A stretch of 64,000 bases of DNA from Ashinkailepas kermadecensis (Eukaryota > Arthropoda > Thecostraca > Neolepadidae): positions 1 to 64,000 of the forward strand of contig JAOTOM010004864.1 of assembly GCA_034440615.1 (NCBI GenBank). Direction: 5' to 3'. The position numbers were made by a program, and so were the translations under genes. Below the pieces are notes generated by a model. That model searched no databases. It was not told the origin of the DNA and saw nothing but the letters and a program-made list of their open reading frames with translations. Shown in pieces: positions 1 through 9,933 of the stretch (position 1 is the stretch's first letter; every line of letters begins with the position of its first letter).

Positions 1-239
1 CCCTGCGGTCTCGACACCGTCTTCAGATCACCGCAGCCTTCCGTCGTGCGGTTATTTCCAGAACCAGGTGTCATTCGGGGTGCTGAACGAGCGGCCCGTA
101 CGACTCCGGCTACGGAGCTGCCGTGTTGCTTGTAGGAAGAGCGCCGTGCCGAGGCGGGCACGGTGTGGGCACGGTGTGGGCCGGCTACAACTGCGCCCTT
201 TGCACAGCTCGTGGAGACACATTACTCGCTGCGTCCGAT
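1..239. other. No gene recognised
   Basis: Moderately GC-rich unique-looking sequence. Overlapping open frames exist on both strands but none has a recognisable domain, and the window edge cuts the context. I see no RNA gene or tandem repeat here. Confidence 0.4.
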
Positions 240-930
240 ATTCGCGGAAGCACAGGAGTGCCAGACGGAAGGAGAACCTATTTTTCGATAATTCGACACT
301 GCGCATTCAGATTTGACAAGCGTGCTCGGGCTACTTGGCAGACGACTCCCGACTGTAGAAATAGTACCTTCGATTTCGGGAAAAGAAAGCGACATCCGCT
401 TCGGCCGAAATTGAGTGAGATCGTGTCGAAATTGGGCTCATCTGCTGACTATGGGATTGCAAGTCTGAGTACCTACCTCACACGTAAGTGCACTGTGCCA
501 GATTGATGACGTGGCATGGGTGGCATGCCCTGTTACAGCCTTTATTCCCTCACAGCTTTCCAGCTCAGCTTAGCCATACACAACCGCCCGGTGTGGCACC
601 CTGAATCTAACTGATATTGGTCACGCTATCGCCCCGCCTCTGGGTACGCTGGTCACGAGACGTCACTACATAACCACGTGACCGGCGTCTGAAGGCATAC
701 GCTACCTGAGCAGACTTGAGAAGGACGCCCACGAAAGCCTTTTTTGTAGCATATTGGGACGAAAGTCGATAATAATCGACGTTGAAAGAGAAGGTATATT
801 TCTCGGAAGGAAAATTCCATCTCGAAATATTGTAACAAAAAAAAGAAGTAAAAAAGAGCCGAGTCGGGTCGTGTCTGATCGCTCAGATGAGCTTCTGTCA
901 TGCATACACGGGGATCGGGAGTGGACTCGC
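240..930 (+). repeat. Diverged interspersed repeat, copy B
   Basis: This stretch aligns by eye, in the same order, with 7570-8230. Shared landmarks are GCATTCA near 300, the block GGGCTCATC near 436, the word AGTGCACTGTGCC near 487, a tract ending in CACGTGACCG near 674 and an A-rich 3' part after 760. A plus-strand frame (about 340-505) and its relative at 7641-7844 share a peptide pattern PKL-x2-I-x-SK-x-GSS followed by a YG pair, so part of it may once have been coding. No family is recognised. Boundaries are approximate and the divergence is high. Confidence 0.45.
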
Positions 931-1115
931 ACGATATTCGCCCTCGCTCGCGATAATCTTCACAGACATCAACTGCTCTCGTAGGATCTCCGCGCCGGTT
1001 GCGAACCTCACGCGCTCCGGTGGGGTCTCGAGCGCACCCGTCCGGTAGCTAATGGCGCCATTGTTAGTCGAGAGCCTCGACTGACGCCATCAGTCACCGA
1101 CCGCCAGCTGCGCCT

Positions 1116-1735
1116 GTCAGACTGTCACCGGATCATGTCAGGCGGTCCCCTACCCAACACTGTCACAGTCCCCCTGTCACAGTCACAGTCAGACTGTCAC
1201 CGGATCATGTCAGGCGGTCCCCCTACCCGACACTGTCACAGTCCCCCTGGTCTACACTGTGTGGTGGTCCCGTACTGCGCCTGTCAGACTGTCACCGGAT
1301 CATGTCAGGCGGTCCCCTACCCGACACTGTCACAGTCCCCCTGGTCTACACTGTGTGGTGGTCCCGTACTGCGCCTGTCAGACTGTCACCGGATCATGTC
1401 AGGCGGTCCCCCTACCCGACACTGTCACAGTCCCCCTGGTCTACACTGTGTGGTGGTCCCGTACTGCGCCTGTCAGACTGTCACCGGATCATGTCAGGCG
1501 GTCCCCCTACCCGACACTGTCACAGTCCCCTGTCACAGTCACAGTCAGACTGTCACCGGATCATGTCAGGCGGTCCCCTACCCGACACTGTCACAGTCCC
1601 CCTGGTCTACACTGTGTGGTGGTCCCGTACTGCGCCTGTCAGACTGTCACCGGATCATGTCAGGCGGTCCCCCTACCCGACACTGTCACAGTCCCCCTGG
1701 TCTACACTGTGTGGTGGTCCCGTACTCAGAACTGT
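1116..1735. repeat. Tandem array with alternating 72- and 95-bp units
   Basis: The core ACTGTCACCGGATCATGTCA recurs with starts at about 1121, 1193, 1288, 1382, 1477, 1549 and 1643. Spacings are 72, 95, 94, 95, 72 and 94 bp. Short units carry a TGTCACAGTCACAGTCAG segment; long units carry a CTGGTCTACACTGTGTGG segment instead. The alternation is a higher-order repeat. Long open frames across it (for example 1135-1764) are by-products of the array, not genes. Confidence 0.9.
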
Positions 1736-2185
1736 CAGGTAGCCCAAGTAGGCGATGCTGTTAGGCAGTCTTACTATCCGGCACTGTCAGACAGATCTGT
1801 ACCCAGGACTGTCAGACAGCCCCAGTACCCACCACTGTCAGGCGGTCCTGTATCCAAGACTGTCGGGTGTTCCTGTACCCGGCACTGTCGGACAATTATG
1901 TACCCAGGACAGATAGCCCCAGTACGTGGCACTGTCAGGTGTTCCTGTACCCGGCACTGTCTGACATTTCTGTACCCAGGACAGATAGCCCCAGTACGCG
2001 ATACTGTCAGGCGGTCCTGTATACAAGACTGCCAGGTGGTCACGTACCCGGTACTGCCTAACCGTTGTGTACCCGGGACTGTCATGTAGTTCTGCACCCA
2101 ATACTGTCAGGCGGTTCTGCACTCGGTGCTGTCATGCGGTCCGGTACCCGGATCTGTCAGGCGGTTCATGCACTGGGAGTGTCAG
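1736..2185. repeat. Degenerate continuation of the ACTGTCAGGCGGT array
   Basis: The array decays here into irregular units of about 25-60 bp built from ACTGTCAGGCGGTCCTGTAC-like words (for example near 1830, 1990, 2105 and 2150). The units vary much more than in the preceding block, as expected at an older array edge. Confidence 0.7.
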
Positions 2186-2374
2186 GATAATCACGTTACA
2201 TGGTAACTACATGCGCTTCAGGAGCTCCTGTTTATCGTCCTGGGGGCCCTCAAGCTAACACTGGAGTTCCTCCAGCTGTCTCAGGAGCCCCTGTCGTGCC
2301 AGGCGCCTAACTTACGAACCCTCTCGTGCGGCTTTAGATCCTTTCGATTAGTATCATATCTTTTTAAGTGGATC
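2186..2374. other. No gene recognised; spacer between arrays
   Basis: Short unique spacer between two minisatellites. Nothing recognisable is seen. Confidence 0.4.
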
Positions 2375-2665
2375 CTCTAGTAGTTTCGGATTCTCTCCGA
2401 TCAATTCTTAGATCTTCTCCAGTATTATCAGGCCCTCTCCAGTGTTCTCAGACCCTCTCCAGTACCATCAGATCCTCTCCAGTAGGCTCAGGTCATCGCG
2501 AATGGTCTCAAATGCTCTCCAGTCGCCTGAAGTCATTTCAGTATTCTCAGGTCCTCTCCAGTAGTTTCAGGTTCTCTGCAGTGGTCTTAGCTCCTCTCCA
2601 GCGGTCTTAGCTCCTCTCCAGCGGTCTCAGGTCTTCTCCAATCATCTCAGGGACTCACTGTCTGA
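2375..2665. repeat. Degenerate ~21-bp minisatellite (CTCTCCAGTA type)
   Basis: Words such as TCTCAGGTCCTCTCCAGTA recur roughly every 20-22 bp with many substitutions. The open frame at 2368-2610 follows the repeat and shows no domain. Confidence 0.75.
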
Positions 2666-2984
2666 GTCATCCGATAGCTTCAGGATCCTCTATCGTGGCC
2701 AAGGACGTTTTCGAACACACACACACAGGAGACATCTAGCAGCGCCAGAGAGCGTCCTGCTCTTCCAGAGCTGCATGTGTAGTCTTCTCAGGAAGCCATG
2801 GACGTTAGATAAAATAAGTTCGTGTGCGTGCATTGCAGCTGCATCTGTTAGCAACAAGGGGAGAGTCACAGTCGATTGTGGAGAATACAAAACAGACGCA
2901 TCACGCGATGCATGTTGACTGGCGATAGCTTCAATATTGCGCTTTCAGGAGGATGCACAATTCATTCACTTCATCAATATACAT

Positions 2985-2986
<2 letters not shown>
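2666..2986. other. No gene recognised
   Basis: Unique-looking sequence with a short CA run near 2718. Small frames on both strands have no recognisable domain. Confidence 0.4.
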
Positions 2987-3048
<62 letters not shown>

Positions 3049-3112
3049 TTTTTTTTGTATATTTGTATATAATTTGTGAATAATATATATATATATATAT
3101 ATACATATATAT
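2987..3112. repeat. (TA)n microsatellite, interrupted
   Basis: Long alternating TA from 2987 to about 3043, a T-rich interruption, then a second TA tract at about 3085-3112. Confidence 0.95.
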
Positions 3113-3151
3113 ATTATTGACAAATTTATCTGCTACCAGCAGTGAGGAGGA

Positions 3152-3415
3152 CTACATGCATAAAGCCGTTTCAAGTTCTTTAATTACCTCATGACGCAGT
3201 AGTCCGAACAATCGATACTTCTGGCCCATCACCAAAGGAACAATTAAGCGCTGCCAAGAATCTGGGAATTTGTGGTGCACCAGAATCCAAGATGAAATTG
3301 CTCGTCCGGGTGGCTCCGCGTAGCTCATGGCTGCTGCCCAGGCTTCATTTGATCCAAGAAAATACGATCCAATAACGGTGCTCATCCCGGTATGTGTCTT
3401 CGTAGTTCGTAGTTC
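3152..3415 (-). other. Open frame of unknown identity next to the CR1 5' edge
   Basis: On the minus strand this stretch is open for about 85 codons and ends ...KELETALCM then stop. It lies just outside the CR1 homology, so the apparent 134-residue frame at 3152-3556 is a chimera with antisense CR1. The composition looks protein-like (several W residues, a KFPDSW motif), but I recognise no family. It could be a captured exon, an old transposase scrap or chance. Confidence 0.15.
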
Positions 3416-3432
3416 AGAAACTAGATAATGGG

Positions 3433-4497
3433 GTGGGGAGGGAAGAATTGGCATTGCCATCTCAGGGATATGCCAATAGTGACAGCATAGGCAATAGAAC
3501 CTCACAGTCAGCAAATATGGGTAGCAGTAGATCAAGGGGGCAGAGTGGTAGCTCATCCAGAGATGATAGAGCTACTCAACATGAAAAAGCCAAAGAGGGT
3601 TATGGAACTTTTGTTAAGTGTATGATGGTTAATGCTCAGAGCATTCGATCCAAATTTGATGAGTTCAAGTGTTATGTTGCTGAGGAGAAACCAGATTTTG
3701 TTTGCATCACTGAGGCATGGGTCAGTGAGGGATATTTTGGGGATAACTTACAGGACTATGAGATCCAGGGATACAATATGTTTTCATGCAATAGGGGTCC
3801 AGCAGTGAAAGGGGGTGGTGTAATGCTCTATGTGAATAGCTTATACAGTTCTAAAAAAATAGCAGATGGAGTAAAAAATGTGTCTGTGGAGTCCATTTGG
3901 CTTGATGTTGCTGTGGGAAAAGGCAACAGCAATAAACTGAGGATAGGAGCTTTGTATCGATCAGGAACCTTGCCACATTCTCAGCAACTGGAGCTCGATA
4001 AGGTGATTTGCGAGGAAATCAGTAGAAACTTTCAGAGGAAATGCCTTATTCTTGGTGACTTTAATCTAAAAGGATACGAAAATGTTGGTGTTGGCTCCCC
4101 ATCATGTAAACTGTTTAGGAAATGCCTTGAAGAGGACTTGTTCTTGCACCAGTTTGTAACGGAACCAACCAGACAGGGCTCATTCTTGGACCTTGTCTTC
4201 TCAGATTTAAGTGATTTAGTTCAAGACTTGACTGTAGGAGAAACTCTGGGAAGAAGCGACCATAACATAGTGCGATTTAAGGTACAAATAGCGGGGATAA
4301 TCAAGGATAATTTGGCAAAGATTCCAAATTTTAACAGGGCAGACTTGGACTGCATGAGAGAGGCTTTAAGTGCCATAAAAGGGGAAGAAGAATTTTTGTA
4401 TTTAAATGCCTGTGAAATGTGGGAAAAATTCAAATCTTACTTGAAGGAAATTCAGATTAGACATGTCCCCCAAAAGCAAGGCGCAAAAGAAGGGTAG
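3433..4497 (+). pseudogene. CR1 ORF2, endonuclease part
   Basis: The 354-codon frame encodes an exonuclease-endonuclease-phosphatase fold that would nick target DNA to start target-primed reverse transcription. After a Ser/Arg-rich leader (about 1-60) come a QS motif near 69, ITEAW at 92-96 (catalytic Glu), GGGVMLYV near 127, GDFN at 208-211 and RSDHN near 274-278 (catalytic Asp-His). All the expected active-site motifs are visible. The frame ends early in a frameshift; a one-base shift near 4460 restores the linker leading to the RT. The listed start is a GTG, and the frame stays open upstream past the ORF1 stop, so the original ORF2 start is not determined. Confidence 0.9.
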
Positions 4498-5165
4498 GAA
4501 AGCCAGCGTGGCTTACACCAGATTTGATGAGTTCAATTAAGGCTAAGAAAGATGCATTTAGAGTATTTAAGGAAGCTTCAAATGTCGTAAATCTAAGGTC
4601 ATATCAAAAAGCTAGAGATGCTGTGAAGCAGAAAACCAGAGCAGCAAGGCGAGCAAAATAATTGGATTTGGCTAGGAACTGTAATGGGGACAGTAAAAAG
4701 TTCTTTAGTTTCTACAAGCTAAGTAAAGTTTCAAGCACAATTGGTCCACTGGAAGTAAATGGGACTATATTGAGTGAGGATGGTGAGATGGTTGAGGAGC
4801 TGAGCAAGCAGTTTAAATCAGTGTTTACAGTGGAGGATGTGACAAATCTGCCAACCGTGAACCACAGTTCAGTGACAGGTGATCAGATACACGATATTGA
4901 TTTCATTGATAGTGATGTTGTTTTCAATTATATCAGACAAATAAAGCCAAACAAGGCAGCAGGACCTGATGGAATTTATGCTAGGGTATTGCAGGAAGCT
5001 GAAAAGGAACTGGCAATTCCACTTAGTATAATATTTTGTAGATCAGTTTCACAAAATGAAATTCAAATAGATTGGAAAAGGGCAAATGTAGTTCCTATTT
5101 TCAAGAAAGGAGAAAGAGGGAAAGTTGAAAATTATAGGCCAGTAAGCCTCACATCCCTAGTGTGA
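4498..5165 (+). pseudogene. CR1 ORF2, linker and RT fingers
   Basis: From about 4475 the shifted frame reads through a basic linker containing KPAWLTPDLM to a TAA at 4659-4661, where the second copy has GAA. After that stop it is open again from 4662 to 5165. It holds the start of the reverse transcriptase: NKAAGPDGIYARVL (RT block 1), then DWKRANVVPIFKKG and NYRPVSLTSLV (block 2). The stop at 5163 comes from a single-base deletion relative to the second copy. The TTG at 4662 is not a real start. Confidence 0.88.
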
Positions 5166-6067
5166 AGGTATTCGAATCAATTATCAAGGATAGAATGGTT
5201 AGTTTTCTGGAAGGAAACAGATTGATTCAAGATACTCAACATGGGTTTAGAAAAGGGAGATCGTGTCTCACAAATCTCTTGGACTTTTTGAATTTTGCCA
5301 CAGAACAATTTGATCAGGGAAATCAGGTTGATGTAGCATATCTTGACTTTAGTAAGGCCTTTGACAAGGTACCCCATAAACGGTTAATGATGCAGCTTCA
5401 GGTCCATGGCATTGCAGGTAGCATCCTAAAATGGATAGACTTGTGGCTTTCAGATAGACAGCAGAGAGTAATGTTAAATGGTACAAAGTCATCATGGCAA
5501 AATGTTCTTAGTGGAGTCCCTCAGGGGTCGGTACTGGGACCACTATTGTTCATTATATTTGTGAATAGCATTGAATGTGGCCTAAGCAGTAAGGTTTTGA
5601 AATTTGCGGATGATTTGAAGATCTTTAGGGCAATAAGAGGGCACAATGAGCAGGTTTTGCTGCAGAACGACTTAGACGAGCTTGTGAAGTGGTCCGAAAA
5701 ATGGCAAATGAAGTTTAATTTTGATAAGTGCAAAGTCATGCATGTAGGTAGGCAGAATATGAAGGTGCAATACTTGATGGGTGGCCAAGTATTATCTGTG
5801 ACTCAGCAGGAGAAGGACTTCGGTGTTATTTTTAACACAAAATTTGGGGCATCAGAACAGACCAAAGAAGCCAGGAAAAAGGCACTAAGAATGCTTGGGG
5901 CAATACAGAGGGATGTGCCATACAAAAGTGAGGAGGTCATCAGGAAGCTTTACTGTGCATATGTCAGGCCACATTTAGAATACTGTGTCCAAGCTTGGTC
6001 CCCTAGTTATGAGAAAGATTGTTGGCTTTTAGAGAGAGTACAAAAACAAAAATGTTTAATGGTATAG
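5162..6067 (+). pseudogene. CR1 ORF2, RT palm and thumb
   Basis: This 301-codon frame continues the reverse transcriptase after the deletion near 5164. Seen in order: GFRKGRSC (about 28-35), LDFSKAFDKVPH (61-72, first catalytic Asp region), SGVPQGSVLGPLLF (117-130) and FADD (148-151, catalytic Asp pair), followed by the thumb. Both FADD aspartates are present, so the polymerase core itself is not mutated. The frame is lost at about 6045 in a short A-rich deletion compared with the second copy. Confidence 0.92.
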
Positions 6068-6484
6068 GCAACCTGGCATATGAGGAAAGATTGAAGAAAT
6101 TGAATATGTTTTCACTTAGATATAGAAGGCTGAGAGGAGATCTCATCGAGGTTTTTAAATTTGTTCATGTTCAGGAACAGGGAAATGTTTGAATTTAACA
6201 GAAATGATGCAATTAGAGGTCATCAATTCAAAATTAAAGTTAATCACAGCAGGACAAGGTTAAGACAGTCTTTCTTCACCAACAGGGTAGTCGAACACTG
6301 GAACCAGCTGCCAGGAACCATTGTCAGTAGCAACACACTGAACATCTTTAAAAACGGCATAAACAATCATTATAAGCATAGGGGCTTGTTTTTATGTATT
6401 CCAGGGAGGGCTGATATACAGATTTGGTGGGCAACTGGTTCAGTGTCCAAAAGTGCAACCAAGAAGGGCCCTTGTGGCTCATAG
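6068..6484 (+). pseudogene. CR1 ORF2, C-terminal tail
   Basis: Two frames cover the CR1 C-terminus. The first contains GNLAYEERLKKLNMFSLR. After an ~11-base loss near 6180 the second contains FFTNRVVEHWNQLP, the characteristic end-of-ORF2 block of CR1-like elements. The stop is at 6482-6484. The same block is intact at 39174-39400 on the minus strand. Confidence 0.85.
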
Positions 6485-6530
6485 TTGCACTGATCTTTTA
6501 TGTCTTTTTGTCTTTATGTCTTTAAGGACG

Positions 6531-6777
6531 TTTACACCATGCGTGACTTCGTATACCTGAGCGCTTCATGAGCATGCACATTTCCGTCCAGGACAACTGG
6601 TTCTCAATAAAACCTTTGTTGAGATTCAATGAATAATCCAACAGATGAGACGTCCATACCGCTCCAGTGAGGAGGTGCCCTCCAGAACACTTCCTCTGGC
6701 GATCAATATCACTCCTGCTCGTGGTCGCTCCGTGGCTGCCGCCTGCGCTTTAGTATTCCCAGAAGCGTGTCTTGCGG
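6531..6777. other. No gene recognised; AATAAA present
   Basis: Unique sequence downstream of the CR1 tail. A CAATAAAACC word lies near 6607, but no associated transcript structure is evident. Confidence 0.35.
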
Positions 6778-7290
6778 TACGTCGACAGGCACGACAGTCG
6801 ACAGGCAGGACAGTCGACAGGCACGACAGTCGACAGGCACGACAGTCGACAGACACGACAGTCGACAGACACGACAGTCGACAGACACGACAGTCGACAA
6901 TCACGACAGTCGACAGTCACGACGGTCCACAGGCACGACAGTCGACAGGCAGGACAGTCGACAGGCACGACAGTCGACAGACACGACAGTCGACAGACAC
7001 GACAGTCGACAGGCACGACAGTCGACAGGCACGACAGTCGACAGGCACGACAGTCGACAGACACGACAGTCGACAGGCACGACAGTCGACAGGCACGACA
7101 GTCGACAGACACGACAGTCGACAGACACGACAGTCGACAATCACGACAGTCGACAGTCACGACGGTCCACAGGCACGACAGTCGACAGGCACGACAGTCG
7201 ACAGACACGACAGTCGACAGACACGACAGTCGACAGTCACGACGGTCCACAGGCACGACAGTCGACAGGCACGACAGTCGACAGGCACAG
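6778..7290. repeat. 16-bp minisatellite centred on GTCGAC
   Basis: About 32 copies of GTCGACAGGCACGACA, with G/A variants (CAGGCA, CAGACA, CAATCA, CAGTCA) and an occasional GGTCCACAGGC form near 6925, 7165 and 7245. Blocks of variant units recur (6900-6945 resembles 7140-7185), indicating higher-order amplification. Because 16 is not a multiple of 3 and the unit has no stop, long reading frames stay open in several frames on both strands. They encode only repeats such as DRHDSRQA. Confidence 0.95.
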
Positions 7291-7569
7291 CCAACACTCG
7301 TGTTGAGCTTTGATGCTGGGTTGAACATCGCGATCGGATGAGGTATTCACGGTATGCAAAACAAGTCATTTTTAGCGTGAACTACCGCGGGTGTAACGTG
7401 CCACAGAGTTTCACATTCAAGCAAAGCATAACATTGATTTGCCAGCATAAGCGTCATTTAGGAGTAGGATTCCCTGCTGCAAGCCCAGGATCGAACACCA
7501 CTCAGCGAAGGAAGCTTGTAGAACAACTGCAAATGTGCTCCATTGGTAGCCCGTAATGACATGCATCTT
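7291..7569. other. No gene recognised
   Basis: Unique-looking sequence between the 16-bp array and the interspersed repeat. No domain or RNA motif is seen. Confidence 0.4.
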
Positions 7570-8230
7570 ATTGCTTGACATTATCGCAAAAGCGCAACAA
7601 TTTCAGATTTAAATAAATTATATTTCGATACATCGGTACGATGCATTCAAAGTTGCAATGCGGTCCGATATGTGAGGGAGGAGCCCGGCTGCAGAAATCA
7701 TGCCTTGCGTTTCGGCAAAAATACATTGAAAAACGCAAACAACTTGAGCCTAAATTGGTTGCAATATTCTCCAAATTTGGCTCATCACCTGCCGAATATG
7801 GCCTACCTATCACAAACAGAAGTGCACTGTGCCGAGCTGCCTAACTAGCTCAGGTGGCACGGACTGTCACGGTCCTGTTGGTCTCACTGCTTTCTGGCTC
7901 GTTTCACGCCACAAATAGTCGGTCCGTGCGGCGCCCTCCATCCAACTGGCCCACGCCGCGCGGTCGTCCGGCCTCGGGGCACCAGAGTCCCATGGTATGT
8001 GCCGACATAATCACGACATAGTCACGTGACCGTCGGCTGGATAGCTGGTCACTAGGCGATGCCAGTTGGACCGGCTCCCGCTAAGTCTCGCCATGAAACC
8101 TTTTCCTTGCAGAAAAGATCCGCATACTTCAACGAGAATGCTGTTGAGAAAACCGTCAGAAAATCGAAAGTAAAGGAAAACGCTTTAACCAAAAAGTTGA
8201 CAATATTTCGAAGACATGACGTTCGGGGGC
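7570..8230 (+). repeat. Diverged interspersed repeat, copy A
   Basis: Relative of 240-930 in the same orientation. Matching landmarks are GCATTCAAAGTTG near 7646, TTTGGCTCATCACC near 7777, AGTGCACTGTGCC near 7821, TAGTCACGTGACCG near 8018 and an A-rich 3' part. The frame 7641-7844 encodes 67 residues, including EPKLVAIFSKFGSSPAEYG, which resembles the peptide at about 405-460. No known family is recognised. Confidence 0.45.
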
Positions 8231-8996
8231 GGCAACCACAGGGCTGAGCCCCTAAAACGTTTGTCAAATAAACGTTTGTCTTATGCACACGGGAGTAAGC
8301 TTGCTTGGGCTTCGTCGTCGTTCGTAATTACACCCAAATGGAACAATCGCCATCAGCATACGACACTGCGCCTCACATCCAAGCGGTGTGAGTTCCGTGA
8401 CTGAATACATGAAGCGTACCAGGGCTTCCAGAGCTTCAAATCAGATCAGGGGGTCGTTTCAAAGCTGGAACTGAGCATGCGAATTAGATGAGCGCCGAAC
8501 AACGAGCCGGCGAGCGGCATAGTGAAATCGTTCATCAACATTGTAGGCGAGCGGCTGGCGCACGACGATTGTTAGTCCAATACGAACAGCGGGCAACTTG
8601 GCATCGCAACGTTAGCTGTGAGTAGCTGCAGGCGAGTCCAGGGTCAATTTGATCAAATAAGCGCTGATTGCGCCCAATAGTAAGCTTAGTAGTTTGCTGT
8701 TGGGCGTATTAGTAGTAGTGCCTACGTCAGCTGCCGAACGGTTCAGTTCACAAATTGTTGCGGGTACCCAAACAGTATTGTGGGTACGCGGGAAAAGATG
8801 GAGAAACCCTGCATAACGGCAACGTCATTTGAACAGAGGGTGGTTGTTGTTCAAGAAAACAAGCATCCGATTTCCCCCTCCTAGCTATTAAACCCTCCCT
8901 ACTTGAACTTTGATGACATCCATGTGGAATATTCACAGATTATAAGGTTAGCTCATTAAGCAAATATTGATTTATATATATATTTGTGTGTGTGTG
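8231..8996. other. No gene recognised
   Basis: Unique-looking AT/GC-balanced sequence ending in a short TA tract and a TG run that forms the left side of a MITE insertion. No open frame above about 70 codons has a recognisable domain. Confidence 0.4.
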
Positions 8997-9366
8997 CAGT
9001 GGCGCACCGGAGGGGGGGCCCAGGGGGGCCCGGGCCCCCCCATGAGACCAAAGTGCCCTTTTGGCCAAAAGTGCCCTTTTGACCGAAAAGTGCCCTCTTG
9101 GCCGGAATGTCCCAAATTTAGCCCAAAAATCACCTGCCTTATGATAAGGCATGTCATTTTCGGGCTAAATTTGGGACATTCCGGCCAAAAAATCATTTTT
9201 TTCTAGCAATTTTAAAACAGATTGCTTGCTACCCCCCCTGGTCAACAAACCTTCCAGTGTGCCCCGGGCCGCAAAGTGCCCTTTGGAGCCGGTCAAGTGC
9301 CCTTTTGGAGCCGGCCAAGTGCCCTTTTCGGTCCGGGCCCCCCCATGGAAAAATCTTGGGTGCGCG

Positions 9367-9370
<4 letters not shown>
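8997..9370. mobile_element. Non-autonomous hAT-like MITE, 374 bp
   Basis: The left terminus is CAGTGGCGCACC and the right terminus, on the minus strand, is CAGGCGCGCACCC. This imperfect short TIR begins CAG, as is typical of hAT ends. GC-rich subterminal stretches follow on each side (GGGCCC, then CCCCCCATG). AAGTGCCCTTTT-like words recur about three times near each end (about 9050-9098 and 9274-9330), resembling subterminal transposase-binding repeats. A near-perfect palindrome fills the middle. No coding capacity. Confidence 0.75.
9098..9188. repeat. 91-bp near-perfect palindrome inside the MITE
   Basis: A perfect 27-bp inverted pair (9098-9124 and 9162-9188, TTGGCCGGAATG... and its complement) extends with few mismatches to a centre at GCCTTATGATAAGGC. 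Transcribed from either strand, the whole segment would fold into one hairpin. Confidence 0.9.

Positions 9371-9413
<43 letters not shown>
9371..9413. repeat. (TG)n microsatellite
   Basis: Uninterrupted TG run to the right of the MITE. With the short run at 8985-8996 it forms the pre-insertion microsatellite. Confidence 0.97.
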
Positions 9414-9414
<1 letters not shown>

Positions 9415-9933
9415 TACCAGGATGAGAGGCAGGCGACGCCGAATAGCTTCAGCTGGTGCGTTGCGAAGCCATACAACCACGTGCGTGTGTTGACCGTAGG
9501 CTACGGCGAATGTTTCGTCGGACTCTTCATTCAAAGAGACTCGCTGCCATTCGCTTCTAACTAAGTCTGCTTGTTTCATGTCATACGAGACTGATGCAAG
9601 AGTGGCGCCCTTCTATGTACTCTTCGTCAACCAGCGATGCTCCACCGAAATCAAATCTCACAATTTCCCAGTCAGGAGTGCGCATTTCGAACCGAGGCGT
9701 CCACCGAGTGCGCGTAATGCGTGACCGCAAGCCAAAGCACGCTGCACATTGCGCGCGTCACAAGGTTGTACGGACGTGAAGCGTCCGTCTAAATCGGAAT
9801 GGGAAAAGTCAAGAATCGCGGGCACTGCGTCCAGCTACGTTCTTGACGGACGTCGGAGGTGCGTGTGTGGCGCAGCTGTGTCGTATTACGCCCGTAGGAG
9901 CTTCACTGAAAGTCGAGACAATCTCCACTTTTG
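9414..9933. other. No gene recognised
   Basis: Unique sequence leading into the 11-bp array. Short frames on both strands show no domain. Confidence 0.4.

Larger units (their letters stand above)
3416..6530 (+). mobile_element. CR1-type non-LTR retrotransposon, 5'-truncated and decayed (copy 1)
   Basis: A plus-strand copy of a CR1-clade LINE. In order it holds an apurinic-type endonuclease, a linker, a reverse transcriptase, a C-terminal CR1 tail domain and a short 3' UTR ending in TGTCTTT-like repeats near 6500-6525. Its 5' edge is at the AAACTAG that in the second copy (39072-42350, minus) ends ORF1, so this copy lacks all of ORF1. Comparison with the second copy shows a frameshift near 4460, an in-frame TAA at 4659, a 1-base loss near 5164, an ~8-base loss near 6045 and an ~11-base loss near 6180. 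It cannot be autonomous. No target-site duplication was identified. Confidence 0.93.
8989..9378. repeat. 8-bp target-site duplication TGTGTGTG around a MITE
   Basis: TGTGTGTG sits immediately left (8989-8996) and right (9371-9378) of the element. The target was itself a TG microsatellite, so the duplication fits an 8-bp hAT-type event but does not prove it. Confidence 0.5.
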
